From Cladorhizidae sp. MBARI D1340-BT2 (lineage: Eukaryota > Porifera > Demospongiae > Poecilosclerida > Cladorhizidae), in assembly GCA_028752905.1 (NCBI GenBank), contig JAQNBH010000014.1:31830276-31894275 (forward strand): 64,000 nt of DNA. Direction: 5' to 3'. Position 1 is the stretch's first letter. The number at the start of each line of letters is the position of its first letter. Both the position numbers and the translations under genes were made by a program. Below, piece after piece: positions 10,152 through 23,100 of this stretch. The notes under the pieces were generated by a model. It did not search any database and was not told the origin of the DNA. It saw nothing but the letters and a program-made list of their open reading frames with translations.

Positions 10152-11604
10152 GTGACATAATCTGATATGAACACATTATACATGTAATTCTATCAAATGT
10201 ATTCCTTTTCTTTTCACCTTTGGTAGTAGTGCACTTTCCAAAGGATGGTGTTGCTGCATGCTCTGGACTGGTGATAGAGGCTCGATGAGAAGGCTCGTTT
10301 GATGATGTACATGTAGGTAGGATTGAAGGTGCTAAAGGTTTTACATAATATATGACTCATCAAGCTCATATGAGAATGCTTCTTCATCACTATCAGACAA
10401 GACCTCTTGTTGTAGACTATATATAGCAAATTCTCTTAGCCATGTTGGTTGCAGCTAGATATCTACATCTTTTTATATGCCATATACTCCATGCTTAATA
10501 ATGTAAGTTTTGTCATGTTATACACCTTGCTATATGGCAATTAAACTATGATTAGATTCATAGTGGTGCACATACCTTTATAAACCGTTTAATTAATTAC
10601 TTGACAATTACTTGACAATTACCGCCAGTTCTAAACGGTCTCCGGTGTCGTGCCAAAGCCTCTTTTACTTACTGCGCATGCGGCGCAGAGACGGATTTTC
10701 TCTTGTTAGTTTGACAGCGTGCTTGCCAAATTTATCCTCCTGGATTTCTCCTAGCGTGCATTACTCAACAGTGTTGATTGCTCCTAGCTATATATATAGC
10801 TACCTGTGTATCAACTTTTTGTTGTTCTTCAACAGTGTTGATTGCTCCTATATATCTAGCTACCTGTATATCAACTTTTGGCTGCATTTGCAGATGGAGC
10901 GAACAGAGAAAGGCTGTGGAGTACATTTAAGGAAGGTTACATCAAGCATGGCACCTATGGTAGTGATACTGAGCCCAAGGAATACAAGGAATACAGTGGT
11001 ATTAGAAAAAGGAGTGGCAGCTTTGATATCATTGTATGTACAATATCTGTCTTGAGCTATATACTGGACTGAAAGCATGCGCAGAGGAAATCTGGCAACG
11101 ACTCAAGTGCGTCTACCCCCATTCGTGGCACATGCGCGGATGATCGATCGCTATGGTTTGCATGAATGCTTAATTTGACCTAGTGCATTTGGTATCTCTC
11201 CACATGATATTGCCAATCACTACAGCAACAGTGGAGAGAATTTTTTTAGCGATATGAACCTTGTGAATGGAAGACACACTCGTTATGCTAAAGTTTGCAT
11301 GGAACAAATACCGGTAATTATAAGCTGCCAATATTATTATCGGCACTGCTCAAAGCAATTATCGGTTACACGTCAATAAAGTTTCCTGACACTGAGAAGC
11401 AGCTGTTAGTTCGACTAGGCTTCTCTTTTCACCAAGTTTATTGCACTTGTCAGATAAGTTTGCGTTTCTGTCATAGTTGTGTGGCTAGGGCCAAACGATA
11501 ATGATATAGGACTGTTTCGTCCAGCTAAATAGCAGCTAGTTAGATTTCTTTCAGGATGTCGCGGGGTAGGAACATGAACGAAGTCTGTTGCTCCTTTTTT
11601 TTAG
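10152..11604. other. No gene recognised; local duplication
   Basis: A 50-60 bp duplication lies at 10769-10880: CAACAGTGTTGATTGCTCCT, a TATA stretch, then TAGCTACCTGT(G/A)TATCAACTTTT, twice. An acceptor-like TTTGCAG precedes 10893, where overlapping plus-strand frames of 50-65 codons begin; these have no family features. The rest is ordinary AT-rich sequence. Confidence 0.4.
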
Positions 11605-11751
11605 CACATCCAGGAGCAAGAAAAGAAAGCAATGGTCAGACAAGTCATGCAAGCTGCGCAGCAGTTAAGAATGGTTGACCTGTCCAGCATGCAGTCATTG
11701 AGCATAACTGTACAGACATCTTGGCTAATTCAACTGCTACTGATGGACTGA
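11605..11751 (+). CDS. Candidate exon encoding a short Gln-rich helix, unidentified
   Basis: After a strong pyrimidine tract and AG (CTCCTTTTTTTTAG) a frame is open for 48 codons to TGA 11749-11751. Its start looks like a charged, Gln/Met-rich helix: HIQEQEKKAMVRQVMQAAQQ, then LRMVDLSSMQSL. It reads more like real protein than the surrounding noise. No partner exon was found; a short ATG-started frame at about 11556 (MSRGRNMNEV) lies just upstream and may belong to it. Confidence 0.3.
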   Translation, partial: HIQEQEKKAMVRQVMQAAQQLRMVDLSSMQSLSITVQTSWLIQLLLMD

Positions 11752-13400
11752 ACTTGGTGGATTAATCCAGGTAATTGGAAGGAGGGAATGTGGCAAAAAC
11801 AGAACACAGATAAATACACGGCAGAATCTTGCCAGAGAGAAGGGAGTTCAAGAAGAGAAGAGTTTGGATGATTGGCTACTGCAATACTAATGGGCACCTA
11901 TGGGTGATGTTAACCAGCTGTCACTTGTTGCACAAACTATGTATATATTGACCCTCTAATCTATGATACTGATGGAAGAGAGAGATTTTGTTTTATTGTG
12001 TAGCATGCTTACATTTATTGATGTAGCTGCTGACCATTTCTTAGTGTTGAGGTGTGTGTGTGTTGTGTGTGCCATAATGAGGTCACAGGGGTGACAAACA
12101 TTTCTGGTGTAAGCAAGGCATATGATTATAATGATAATGTGTGGAGCGAAGGATTCTGATACATCTGCTTCTGTTTCAGCAAGAGGATGATGATATTTGA
12201 ATATATCCTTGAGCATTTTCGATCGGAAGACAACCTGTTGAAGATAGGATATATTATAGCACTTCAGCATTTCAAATTCCAAATATCTTATACAACCTAT
12301 GTATAAATTTTTCTCTTCCAGTCATGTGACCTGATGATGTGATAAGATAAATCGTCAATGGAATATGCAATATCTCCTCGAGATCACCGCCACCTAGAAC
12401 CAAGCCAAGCTTCATTCACAGTGAACTAAGGTGGCATCCAGACAGCAGTACAGGTTGCACCACTGGTGGCTCTATAAAAGGGTCCAGGTGCACAATTGAC
12501 CACCTGTTGGGAAGGCCTGGACCACCATTGGGGAACCCCCCCCCTCCGGACACCAATGACCCCAGTGAACCTTGTCTCGGTAGCATCCTAACTAGATTCT
12601 GCTAAATTAAGTTGTGTTGGTCCCTTAATTATTTAGCCATCTCCATAGCACAGAAGCAGATGCATTTTGTATCTGAAATAATGCCACAAACTCTAATGCA
12701 ACCCCACCCATTTTATACCTGGACCACACCCATTAGGGATTGGTGGACCATTTGTCGGAGAAATCTTAGAGCCACCACTGGCTTGCACCCTCTACCTTTC
12801 TGCAGTTCTCATTTACTTCATCCTTCTACCGAGCTTCTTAATTTTCATGAAGCTATCTATCTCTCCCACTAGTCTCAGGGACACCACCTTCTTATCCTCC
12901 CATTGGGTGGCCATCCCACCACAAGGAGACCTGGTATTCTGTCAAGAACCGCCAAGTGCCAAACCTACTTTCTGATGCCCATGAAACTTTTTTCAAAAGC
13001 CCAGTTACTAGTTGGTACTGGACGAGAATCTGGTTTATGGCCCTCTCTTGCCTAGATCTCCGAATGGCTCTCAGAACCACTGCTCGGGATCTTCTTTGTG
13101 TAAGCCACACACTATTCAGCATTGTGAGAGAGCAATGATGTTATGCAGAGTTTGAGCTGCCATAGGGTGATGTTACACAGAGTTTGAGCTGCCATAGGGT
13201 GATGTTACACAGAGTTTGAGCTGCCACAGTGAGTGTCACAATCACCACCGAGTGACTTTCAATGATACCATCTACAGAGCACTGTCAACAGCCAAGATCC
13301 CCGAGCCTTCTGGCCCCTCTGTTGGTCAGATGGGAAGCGCCTGAATAGCCAAGTGCTGTAAGTTTGTTGTTAGAGTAAGATACCACCTGAATATTTTATT
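11752..13400. other. No gene recognised; one short tandem repeat
   Basis: A 32-bp unit beginning AGAGTTTGAGCTGCCATAGG is repeated about 2.7 times at 13149-13228. No coding or RNA feature is supported elsewhere in this stretch. Confidence 0.45.
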
Positions 13401-13910
13401 CCCACACACAGAGGCGGGAGCAGCCATAGCGGAGGAGAGAAAGAGCTAATACACAATTGGAACTCCAACACACCTCAGTTGCAGTCGTCTTTGAGAATGT
13501 GGAGACTAAGTCACAGATAGGGTAACATCTCAAACAAGTGCCTGGAAAAAAGAGGTCCTTCCTTTACCTGCTGCAGAGGCTTTGTGTTTCAGAGGTGCAG
13601 AAACCCTCTAGGCATATGTAGACTTCGAAGACTTTGCATTACATTATACTGTTAATTGGTATCAACATCTTTATTTCTTAACACTTTCTTGCTTCAGTAT
13701 TAAACTAAGCAGTCAAAATGAGCACTGACCCCAATTGTTGTCTACACCAGTTTAGTTTATTCTGTGTTGTGCATAACACTAATAAATGTTTTGTTTAAAC
13801 AAATTATTCATCGGTAGCAATGGTAGCAATAGAGCGTGCAATAGAGCGTGGAAACACTGCTGCTGTGCTGGGAAGATCTTGTGTGCAGGAAACCTCAGAC
13901 TGCTTTTAAC
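13400..13910 (+). mobile_element. Heavily decayed third copy of the endonuclease-like retroelement tail
   Basis: Plus-strand fragments line up with the C-terminal end of the family at 2698-3775. SVAVVFENVET (near 13478) corresponds to PVAVET. RSFLYLLQRLCVSEVQ (near 13555) corresponds to the LLQR(I/L)SVAVQ motif. ERAIERGNTAAVLGRS (near 13832) corresponds to the terminal AVQRGNAA(A/S)VLG motif. The last two are separated by about 200 bp of unrelated AT-rich DNA, which looks like a later insertion. Stops and frame changes are present. Confidence 0.4.
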
Positions 13911-15110
13911 TTATTAGTAGTAGTAATTAAATTAAAAAAATTCACGTGGGTGTTAATGGACTATGATATTGCCTAATTAATTAATTAGCTATTGATAATA
14001 ATTTTTATTTTTTTTATTTTTAAAGACCTGCTCCCTGCCACACACTCCACTGTGGCAGCCTTATGCACGGAAGGAAAGTGGAGAGGTCTTCCAAATGAGT
14101 GATTAAACACAACAATGAAACACACAGCCTCTCACATATGTGGCATGTGTGAGTATATTCATGAAAAAGAAGTTTTATACATACAGCACCTGCTATGTTT
14201 ACACGTATTACTTGCATCATAAGAATAGTGTCTGGACACATTCTTCCACTGCGACATTTGTACTAGTTGCTTGCTTCAGTAGGCAACGAAAGAAAGTTTG
14301 CATGTAAGGGGGTGGATGGTGACTTGGGTGTGCATCCCATATCACCTCGAGCATGGAGCCCCCCTGGTCCGGCCATTACACAGGGAAGAGGGTGCCTGTG
14401 TGTGAAACAAAGAAACCAACCCATGACATCATATACTATGACATCGTGTACAATGCATCTGTGTCATGTGACAGCATGTAATATTCATCATACACAATGA
14501 CATCATGCATATGACAGCGCACATACAGTGGGTACAAAGGCAAGTTTCTAGGCCTTGGATTAATTAAACACCAATTCCCAGGAATTTTGAAAATCAATTT
14601 TGTTCTGATTTTGTGGCGAACATAACTTTTCCACACTTGACTCAATTTTAATATTTGAGGGTTCATTTGAGAGCTCTTTTAGTGCTCTGTGATATGACTG
14701 TTTCAATCCTTTTTTTACTTGAAGCATTGCCGAGTTATGGTGATTAGAAGAGGTGACCGTCACAGATTTTGCATGTATTTTGCTGGAAATGAAATGCCTT
14801 AGAACTAATGAACACGAGATGTGTTGCCTCTGTTATATCACAGCTAAATGTCTTGGTAAGCTACAAACAGACCAGGCACTTGGGAATTATCCTCGCCGCA
14901 GTTTGGGGGGTGCAATTTTTGGAGTGACCCTTGCCGTTTGGGATGTATCTTCTAGAAGATGCCTATAGAGACATTTCACATATCATCTTAAAGCACACAG
15001 AATGAGCAACAAGTTGGTATCAAAAGTATCTTCACAGAAGAAAGGGGGGGAAAGTTATGATGGCTACAAAAATGCGTTCAAATTTCGGTGGTTTCAGGTG
15101 TAGTCCCCCC
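13911..15110. other. No gene recognised
   Basis: It contains an AATTAATTAATTAATTAG tract near 13975-13990 and several ATGACATCAT-type direct phrases at 14420-14520. Open frames here are short and without domain features. Confidence 0.4.
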
Positions 15111-15510
15111 TAAACAAGCTAGCTTAACAATTCAAGCTAGCTTACAACAAGCTAGCTTAAATAACAGCTATTTGAGCTAGCTTGACAACAAGCTATTTGA
15201 GCTAGCTTAAATAACAGCTATTTGAGCTAGCTTAACAACAAGATGAGCTAGCTTAACAACAAGCTATCTGAGCTAGCTTAACAACAAGCTATCTGAGCTA
15301 GCTTAACAACAAGCTATTTGAGCTAGCTTAAATAACAGCTATTTGAGCTAGCTTAACAACAAGATGAGCTAGCTTAACAACAAGCTATCTGAGCTAGCTT
15401 AACAACAAGCTAACTGAGCTAGCTTAACAACAAGCTATCTGAGCTAGCTTAACAACAAGTTATTTGAGCTAGCTTAGCTATTTGAGCTAGCTTAACAACA
15501 AGCTAGTATA
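15111..15510. repeat. GAGCTAGCTTAACAACAAGC tandem repeat
   Basis: About 15-16 imperfect copies of a unit of about 25 bp built on GAGCTAGCTTAACAACAAGC plus TATCT or TATTT. Some units are shortened, and two unit types alternate (AACAACAAGCTA and AAATAACAGCTA). Each unit contains the palindrome GCTAGC. It lies downstream of the ARHGAP11-like terminal exon. Confidence 0.9.
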
Positions 15511-15808
15511 GCAAGAGCTTTGCTTTTAGAGTCTGCTATTTGAAGTGCGAGTTAAACCATTATTGTGAGGAGGGCCACTGCCTCCTGATAGTACTTGTAG
15601 CCTTGCTAATACTTAAACTTTTAAAATATGCTACCAACTTATTCCCTACAAACTCCTTCTGGACCTCCCTTCTTCTATGAACCCCCAATTCCTAAATTAT
15701 ATGAGTCCCCCCCCCACCCACCATGTCCTGCAACCCCCCCCCGTCTTCCTATGGTCTCCACAACTCTCCATCTCCATATGACCCCTTGCTATTGCTACCA
15801 CCACCTCC

Positions 15809-17165
15809 CTATGACCCCCACAACCCCCCCTCATACCTTCTGAGGTGGCTGTCCCCATCTCTCAAGAGGGTATAACCCAGACCACTCCTCCCAGACCACT
15901 TTCCCGACGAAGAATTGAACCCCAGGGGTTGTTGTGGAAGACCATCTCTTACTGATCCCAAACCGTTACCGAGAGCAACACCACTGCCAAGAGTACCACC
16001 AGTGGAGCCATTGCCATCATCTTCCCTCCCACTCTGCGATGGTGGTCTGGTAATGGTCCCACCATCATCTCCTGCCATCTTCAGTGGCGGTAGTGGCACA
16101 GGACTGCCAAAATCATATGACTTCACATCATGATCACATGACTTAAAACTAGAGTCATGTGTGTGAGCAGCTGTCCAGTTTGCCTTGAGATTGGCTCGGA
16201 GAGGGCACTGCTTCTGTCGCATTCGATTCCGACATTGCAATCTTCTCAAGCCCACAGCTCTGGAGTTTGGCTTGAGGCTAGTGATCCCTAGAGAGGCGGA
16301 GAGAGATGTGGAACTGCAATGTGCCTCCTCCCCTCCCTCCCACTGATCCCCGTCCATTTGCTCCTGCCCCCCTGTGGGGATGCTGGATGGCTTAAAAGTT
16401 GGCGTAAAAGAGATACCCCCGTTCCTGTGGTCTCGCAGTGTCCTGCGAGGGAGGTCCAACATGCTCATGCCGAGAGTGGCTGAATAGTGAGCGTTGTCAT
16501 AGTGTTGGTACGCATACCCAACTGTAGTCATGGGAACAGAATGTGTGCTAGAATTGCTCTCGGACCCCTGGCTGAGACGAGGGTAATGACCGCCACTCTC
16601 CACTTGTTGTTCCTCCATCATCTTCTCGTCCTCATGCTGCATAGGAGTACAAGGGAGGGAGGGAGCGTTGGTGTCCGACACCCACTCACTCATGACTGCA
16701 TCCCAGTGACACCCATTCCTGACTCCTCCCATCATACTCACACATTCAAGGTTGGCAGGGTCATGGCCATTTAATGCCACACCTCCTTCCCTGTCTAAAA
16801 CCACTCCCTCTTCATCATCCATACCAGTGTCTAACCGATTAGCTGTTGGACTTATCTCTAGAGAAGATTCTCTTGCCGGAGATGCAGAATAGGTAATAAT
16901 ATTGGAGGCCACAATGGCAGCTTCAGAGTTCAACTGAGAAGGGTTCACAGAAGAAGGAATATCATTATGCAGCAAGGAGGGGGAGGAGGTGGGGGTAAGC
17001 GAATGAAGTAGACAGGGAGAGGTGATGTCAGGACTGTTCGGGAAGGAACTTTTCCATGGGGAAAATGAGAATTTGATAGCCTTGGGATTGGAGAAGTTGT
17101 ACTTCTGGGAGGTTTGCAGCAGAGGAGAGAACCAAGTGCCCGAAGCAGACGTGGATGATGCTGGC
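15809..17165 (-). CDS. ARHGAP11A: ARHGAP11-like exon 7 (terminal)
   Basis: 1,357 bp, entered at phase 2; stop at 15811-15809. It encodes a 451-residue low-order tail rich in Ser, Pro, Gly and Asp. It has SP-type phosphorylation-like motifs near its start (TWFSPLL, FSFSPWKSS, FPNSPD) and a basic patch (RRLQCRNRMRQKQCP). Nothing catalytic is visible. Its acceptor directly abuts the GA-rich array. Confidence 0.82.
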
Positions 17166-20100
17166 CTGAGAAGAGAGAGAAGGAAAGAGAGGGTTAGAGT
17201 AGAGAGAGAGAAGGAAAGAGAGGGTTAGAGTAGAGAGAGAGAAGGAAAGAGAGGGTTAGAGTAGAGGGAGAAGGAAAGAGAGGGTTAGAGAGAAGGAAAG
17301 AGAGGGTTAGAGTAGAGAGAGAGAAGGAAAGAGAGGGTTAGAGTAGAGAGAGAGAAGGAAAGAGAGGGTTAGAGTAGAGGGAGAAGGAAAGAGAGGGTTA
17401 GAGAGAAGGAAAGAGAGGGTTAGAGTAGAGAGAGAGAAGGAAAGAGAGGGTTAGAGTAGAGAGAGAGAAGGAAAGAGAGGGTTAGAGTAGAGAGAGAGAA
17501 GGAAAGAGAGGGTTAGAGTAGAGAGAGAGAAGGAAAGAGGGTTAGAGTAGAGAGGGAGAAGAAAGAGAGGGTTAGAGTAGAGAGAGAGAAGGAAAGAGAG
17601 GGTTAGAGTAGAGAGGGAAGGAAAGAGAGGGTTAGAGTAGAGAGAGAAGGAAAGAGAGGGTTAGAGTAGAGAGAGAGAAGGAAAGAGAGGGTTAGAGTAG
17701 AGAGAGAAGGAAAGAGAGGGTTAGAGTAGAGAGAGAGAAGGAAAGAGAGGGTTAGAGTAGAGAGAGAGAAGGAAAGAGAGGGTTAGAGTAGAGAGAGAGA
17801 AGGAAAGAGAGGGTTAGAGTAGAGAGAGAAGGAAAGAGAGGGTTAGAGTAGAGAGAGAAGGAAAGAGAGGGTTAGAGTAGAGAGAGAGAGAAGGAAAGAG
17901 AGGGTTAGAGTAGAGAGAGAAGGAAAGAGAGGGTTAGAGTAGAGAGAGAGAAGGAAAGAGAGGGTTAGAGTAGAGAGAAGGAAAGAGAGGGTTAGAGTAG
18001 AGAGAGAGAAGGAAAGAGAGGGTTTGAGTAGAGAGAGAGAAGGAAAGAGAGGGTTAGAGTAGAGAGGGAAGGAAAGAGAGGGTTAGAGTAGAGAGAGAGA
18101 AGGAAAGAGAGGGTTAGAGTAGAGAGAGAGAGAAGGAAAGAGAGGGTTAGAGTAGAGAGAGAAGTAAAGAGAGGGTTAGAGTAGAGAGGGAGAGAAGGAA
18201 AGAGAGGGTTAGAGTAGAGAGAGAGAAGGAAAGAGAGGGTTAGAGTAGAGAGAGAGAAGGAAAGAGAGGGTTAGAGTAGAGAGAGAGAGAAGGAAAGAGA
18301 GGGTTAGAGTAGAGAGAGAAGGAAAGAGAGGGTTAGAGTAGAGAGAGAGAAGGAAAGAGAGGGTTAGAGTAGAGAGAGAAGGAAAGAGAGGGTTAGAGTA
18401 GAGAGAGAAGGAAAGAGAGGGTTAGAGTAGAGAGAGAGAGAAGGAAAGAGAGGGTTAGAGTAGAGAGAGAGAAGGAAAGAGAGGGTTAGAGTAGAGAGAG
18501 AGAGAAGGAAAGAGAGGGTTAGAGTAGAGAGGGAAGGAAAGAGAGGGTTAGAGTAGAGAGAGAGAAGGAAAGAGAGGGTTAGAGTAGAGAGAGAGAAGGA
18601 AAGAGAGGGTTAGAGTAGAGAGAGAAGGAAAGAGAGGGTTAGAGTAGAGAGAGAGGAAAGAGAGGGTTAGAGTAGAGAGAGAGAGAAGGAAAGAGAGGGT
18701 TAGAGTAGAGAGAGAAGGAAAGAGAGGGTTAGAGTAGAGAGAGAAGGAAAGAGAGGGTTAGAGTAGAGAGAGAGGAAAGAGAGGGTTAGAGTAGAGAGAG
18801 AGAGAAGGAAAGAGAGGGTTAGAGTAGAGCACAGATAAAATTGGAAAAAGAAGACGGACATGAAGGAGAAAAAGAGAGACTGAAGAGGAGAGGATGGCCC
18901 TGGTCCACACCTTAGCTGGTCTTGCTCCAGCAAGTCTTCACAAGTCTTGGTCCTCTTCTTTGGGTGCAGGAGGTTGAACTCTGCTGAACCTTTTCGCTTC
19001 TGTCTCCGCAGCCTGTTCCCCAATCCCATCACCAGTCCTGCGGGGGAGAGTGACAACAACAATATACGTGACCAGATTTGGGGAAACCTCTTAAACACGA
19101 GATTCTTATTCTAAACATTGGCATCCAGTATATTATATGCTAAAGGTCATGTCCTGAAAGTTGTGAGTGCGTTGCCCGGAGCCAGTATGTTATAAATCAG
19201 CTGCCCTCCAGCACTCAAAAATCAATTATTAGAGTAATTGGATTTCAAACGTGTTGCTATGGCGTGGGTGATGTGAATCCGAACACTACCAACTCTGTTC
19301 CAGTGTGTGACCATCGGACTCTGACCTTCACGAGGCCTTCCCTGGACATCTATTGAGAGCACTAGCCATGTCGGCTGCACAAGGCATCTCTGTAAATCAA
19401 GACTAACTTGAAAAGCAGTAGAGAGAACAGCAGCTGAAGAAAGCTCGCCTGATGTCTGCGCTCGAAGCCAGCATAACAACACTCCATTCACAAAGGGTAA
19501 GTGCATCGGCTTAGACAGTTCACTGTAAAGGTATATTTTGTCCTCAAGAACTAGTGCTTGGGGTTTATCACTGCCAAAGGTTGATACATGAAGGAGAGTT
19601 TGAGCCGTTGGTGCAATAAAGATTCAACACATCTTTGCAAATAAAAATGCATACAATCAAAGAACATTCTAGATTATGACACAATTGCATCTTGCCACAA
19701 AACGATTCTGTGGCAAGATGCAACTATGTCATATCTAGAATGTTCTGTCCATGTGCTGTGGTTAGCTTTCCAAATTGTAGTGTAGATTAATAATTGTTCC
19801 ACGTTATTTAGACGAGTTGTCGCAAATCCCGTCATATGTGCTCCTCAACTTCAACAGCCAGCATGAACACACAGTTTAAGCATGTGAACCTTGACCTCTT
19901 TTGTTGATCTTACACATCCAAGCTATTTTAATGGAGTAGTGTGTTCAATGGACAAAAGAATGAGAGGATGTAATGGCAGGTAGAGGTCACATGATCTTGT
20001 TTCAAACTCTAGCACTAATTTCACTACTCAGTGCCACATCACAGATACCATGCACATAACCAAGGGAGCTTACTCCACACCTTCAGTCTTCAACAACATC

Positions 20101-23100
20101 CCAGTTGCTCTCTTCTTCTTGTTTTTTTTGTGTGCACAAGACTCTCTCTCAAGATTAGGCTGTGTGGAACTGACCCAGCACATGTAAAGGTTGGCTGTGT
20201 GGAACTGACCCAGCACATGTAAAGGTTAGCTGTGTGGAACTGACCCAGCACATGTAAAGGTTGGCTGTGTGGAACTGACCCAGCACATGTAAAGGTTGGC
20301 TGTGTGGAACTGACCCAGCACATGTAAAGGTTGGCTGTGTGGAACTGACCCAGCACATGTAAAGGTTGGCTGTGTGGAACTGACCCAGCACATGTAAAGG
20401 TTGGCTGTGTGGAACTGACCCAGCACATGTAAAGGTTGGCTGTGTGGAACTGACCCAGCACATGTAAAGGTTGGCTGTGTGGAACTGACCCAGCACATGT
20501 AAAGGTTGGCTGTGTGGAACTGACCCAGCACATGTAAAGGTTGGCTGTGTGTAAAGGTTGGCTGTGTGGAACTGACCCAGCACATGTAAAGGTTGGCTGT
20601 ATGGAACTGACCCAGCACATGTAAAGGTTGGCTGTATGGAACTGACCCAGCACATGTAAAGGTTGGCTGTATGGAACTGACCCAGCACATGTAAAGGTTG
20701 GCTGTATGGAACTGACCCAGCACATGTAAAGGTTGGCTGTATGGAACTGACCCAGCACATGTAAAGGTTGGCTGTATGGAACTGACCCAGCACATGTAAA
20801 GGTTGGCTGTGTGTAAAGGTTGGCAGTGTGGAACTGACCCAGCACATGTAAAGGTTGGCTGTATGGAACTGACCCAGCACATGTAATGGTTGGCTGTGTG
20901 TAAAGGTTGGCTGTGTGGAACTGACCCAGCACATGTAAAGGTTGGCTGTGTGGAACTGACCCAGCACATGTAAAGGTTGACTATGTAGAACCGCTCACTC
21001 CTGATAAAGGCCGGCCGTGAAGTCTGATTCCAAATAAAGCTCACCCAACACTCACTCCTAATAAAGACCTCCTGACTCCACCCCCGAACGTACCCGATAT
21101 AGTGCTAGTTCTTTGCTTCAATTTCTTGCCGTCCTCCTTTTCTGGTAAAGGGTTATCATCCAAATCATCAAGACTTGCAGCTTTGGTCATCCTGAGCTTT
21201 GAGCCCAAGTTTTCAGCAAGCATAGCCACGTCACGAGGGACAGTCCCCAGCATGGAGGCATTCTCAATCAGCAGTCTCACTATAGCTGGAAGTGGGAGGG
21301 GCACGGGAAGTCACATGTGGTCAACACCATTGATTGACTTATGCACAAACCAGTGTGTGTATTTATGTGTGTATGTCTGTCTGTATGCATGTGTGTCTGT
21401 ACGTGTATGAATGTATTGAATGCACATATTTATGAATGCATGTGTATTAATGTACATGTGTGTATTATATGTACATGTATGTATGTGTGTATGTATGTGT
21501 ATGGATGCACATGTGTGTACATGTGTATATATATGTACATATAAATGTATGTGGATGTGTGTACATGTATGTATTATATGTACATGTAAATGTACATGTA
21601 TGTGAATGTGTGAATGTGTGTATGTGTGTGCGTGCATAGAGTTCACATAGCAACATTGATACCCATGCAGGACTGGCCCCACCCCCCGAGGGTACCCCAG
21701 GATATCCCTATGTCGGTGTGTCTCTGCAGATGCTGAGTATACTGGATCTCTGAGTATACTGGATCCCTGAGTACAATGGATTCTTGATCCCTTGTGGGTA
21801 TACTGGATCCCTGAGTATACTGGATCTCCGAGTATGGAGACTAGCTATGCCTAGTGTATTGTAGGTTCGGGTTAGGTCTGAGGGTTCTAGCATTAGGGCT
21901 CTTCTAGATAGGGCTAGAATTAGGGCTAAGGTTATTCAAGGTTAGGATTCGGATTAAGGCTGCAAACCACAAGATGAATGGGGAGAACGTGGCAAACCAC
22001 ACCAATGCAGAGAACGTAAGGTTATTCTAGGGTTAGGATTAGGGCTAGGGCTAGGATTAGAGATAGGGCTAGGATTAGGGGATTAGAGCTGTAGGGCTAG
22101 GATTAGGGCTAGCAGTACTGTAATAGCTCCAATTATGCATCGTTGTAATGCATGACTCTATATAATTTTTATCTTTGTGTTTCGTTTGTCTATCGTCCTT
22201 TTCTGTTCTAACCTCACGAGCAAATGTACGGATGGCTGTTGCTGCAGGAGCTTCCCTCTTGTACTCCTTTACTCCTTATAGTATCAGTGAAGTAGCTAGA
22301 ATAGATTCGGAACCTGACAATCTTCATGACAGGTACAGTGTAGTTTACTCTACTCTAGCTAGATAATGACAGTCTTCATGACAGGTATATATAGTATAGC
22401 TTACTCTACTCTAGCTAGATAATGACAGTCTTCATGGCAGGTATAGTGCAGCTTACTCTACTCTAGCTAGATAATGACAGTCTTCATGACAGGTATAGTA
22501 TAGCTTACTCTACTCTAGCTAGATAATGACAGTCTTCATGACAGGTATAGTATAGCTTACTCTACTCTAGCTAGATAATGACAGTCTTCATGGCAGGTAT
22601 AGTGCAGCTTACTCTACTCTAGCTAGATAATGACAGTCCTCATGGCAGGTATAGTATAGCTTACTCGACTCTAGCTAGATAATGACAGTCTTCATGACAG
22701 GTATAGTGCAGCTTACTCTACTCTAGCTGGATAATGACAGTCTCTTCATGACAGGTATAGTGCAGCTTACTCTACTCTAGCTGGATTATGTACTACAATG
22801 TTTTGTACCACTCCTGGAAGATCGTCAAGTAGTTCTAGATTATCTCCCCTGCAGCGGCAGAACGTATTATTCTAGTCATTTTCTATTGTTGTCACATTCT
22901 CCTCCTATTTATGGGTCACAGCAGATTGAGCTAAGGTTGTTCTAGGGCAAGGATTAGGGCTAAGGTTGTTCTAGGGTAAGGATTAGGGCTAAGGTTGTTC
23001 TAGGGCAAGGATTAGGGCTAAGGTTGTTCTAGGGTAAGGATTAGGGCTAAGGTTGTTCTAGGGCAAGGATTAGGGCTAAGGTTGTTCTAGGGTAAGGATT

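Noticed and set aside
20090..21044. Three overlapping 270-280 codon minus-strand frames
   Set aside because: All come from the 35-bp repeat having no stop in any frame; the peptides are cyclic permutations of each other.
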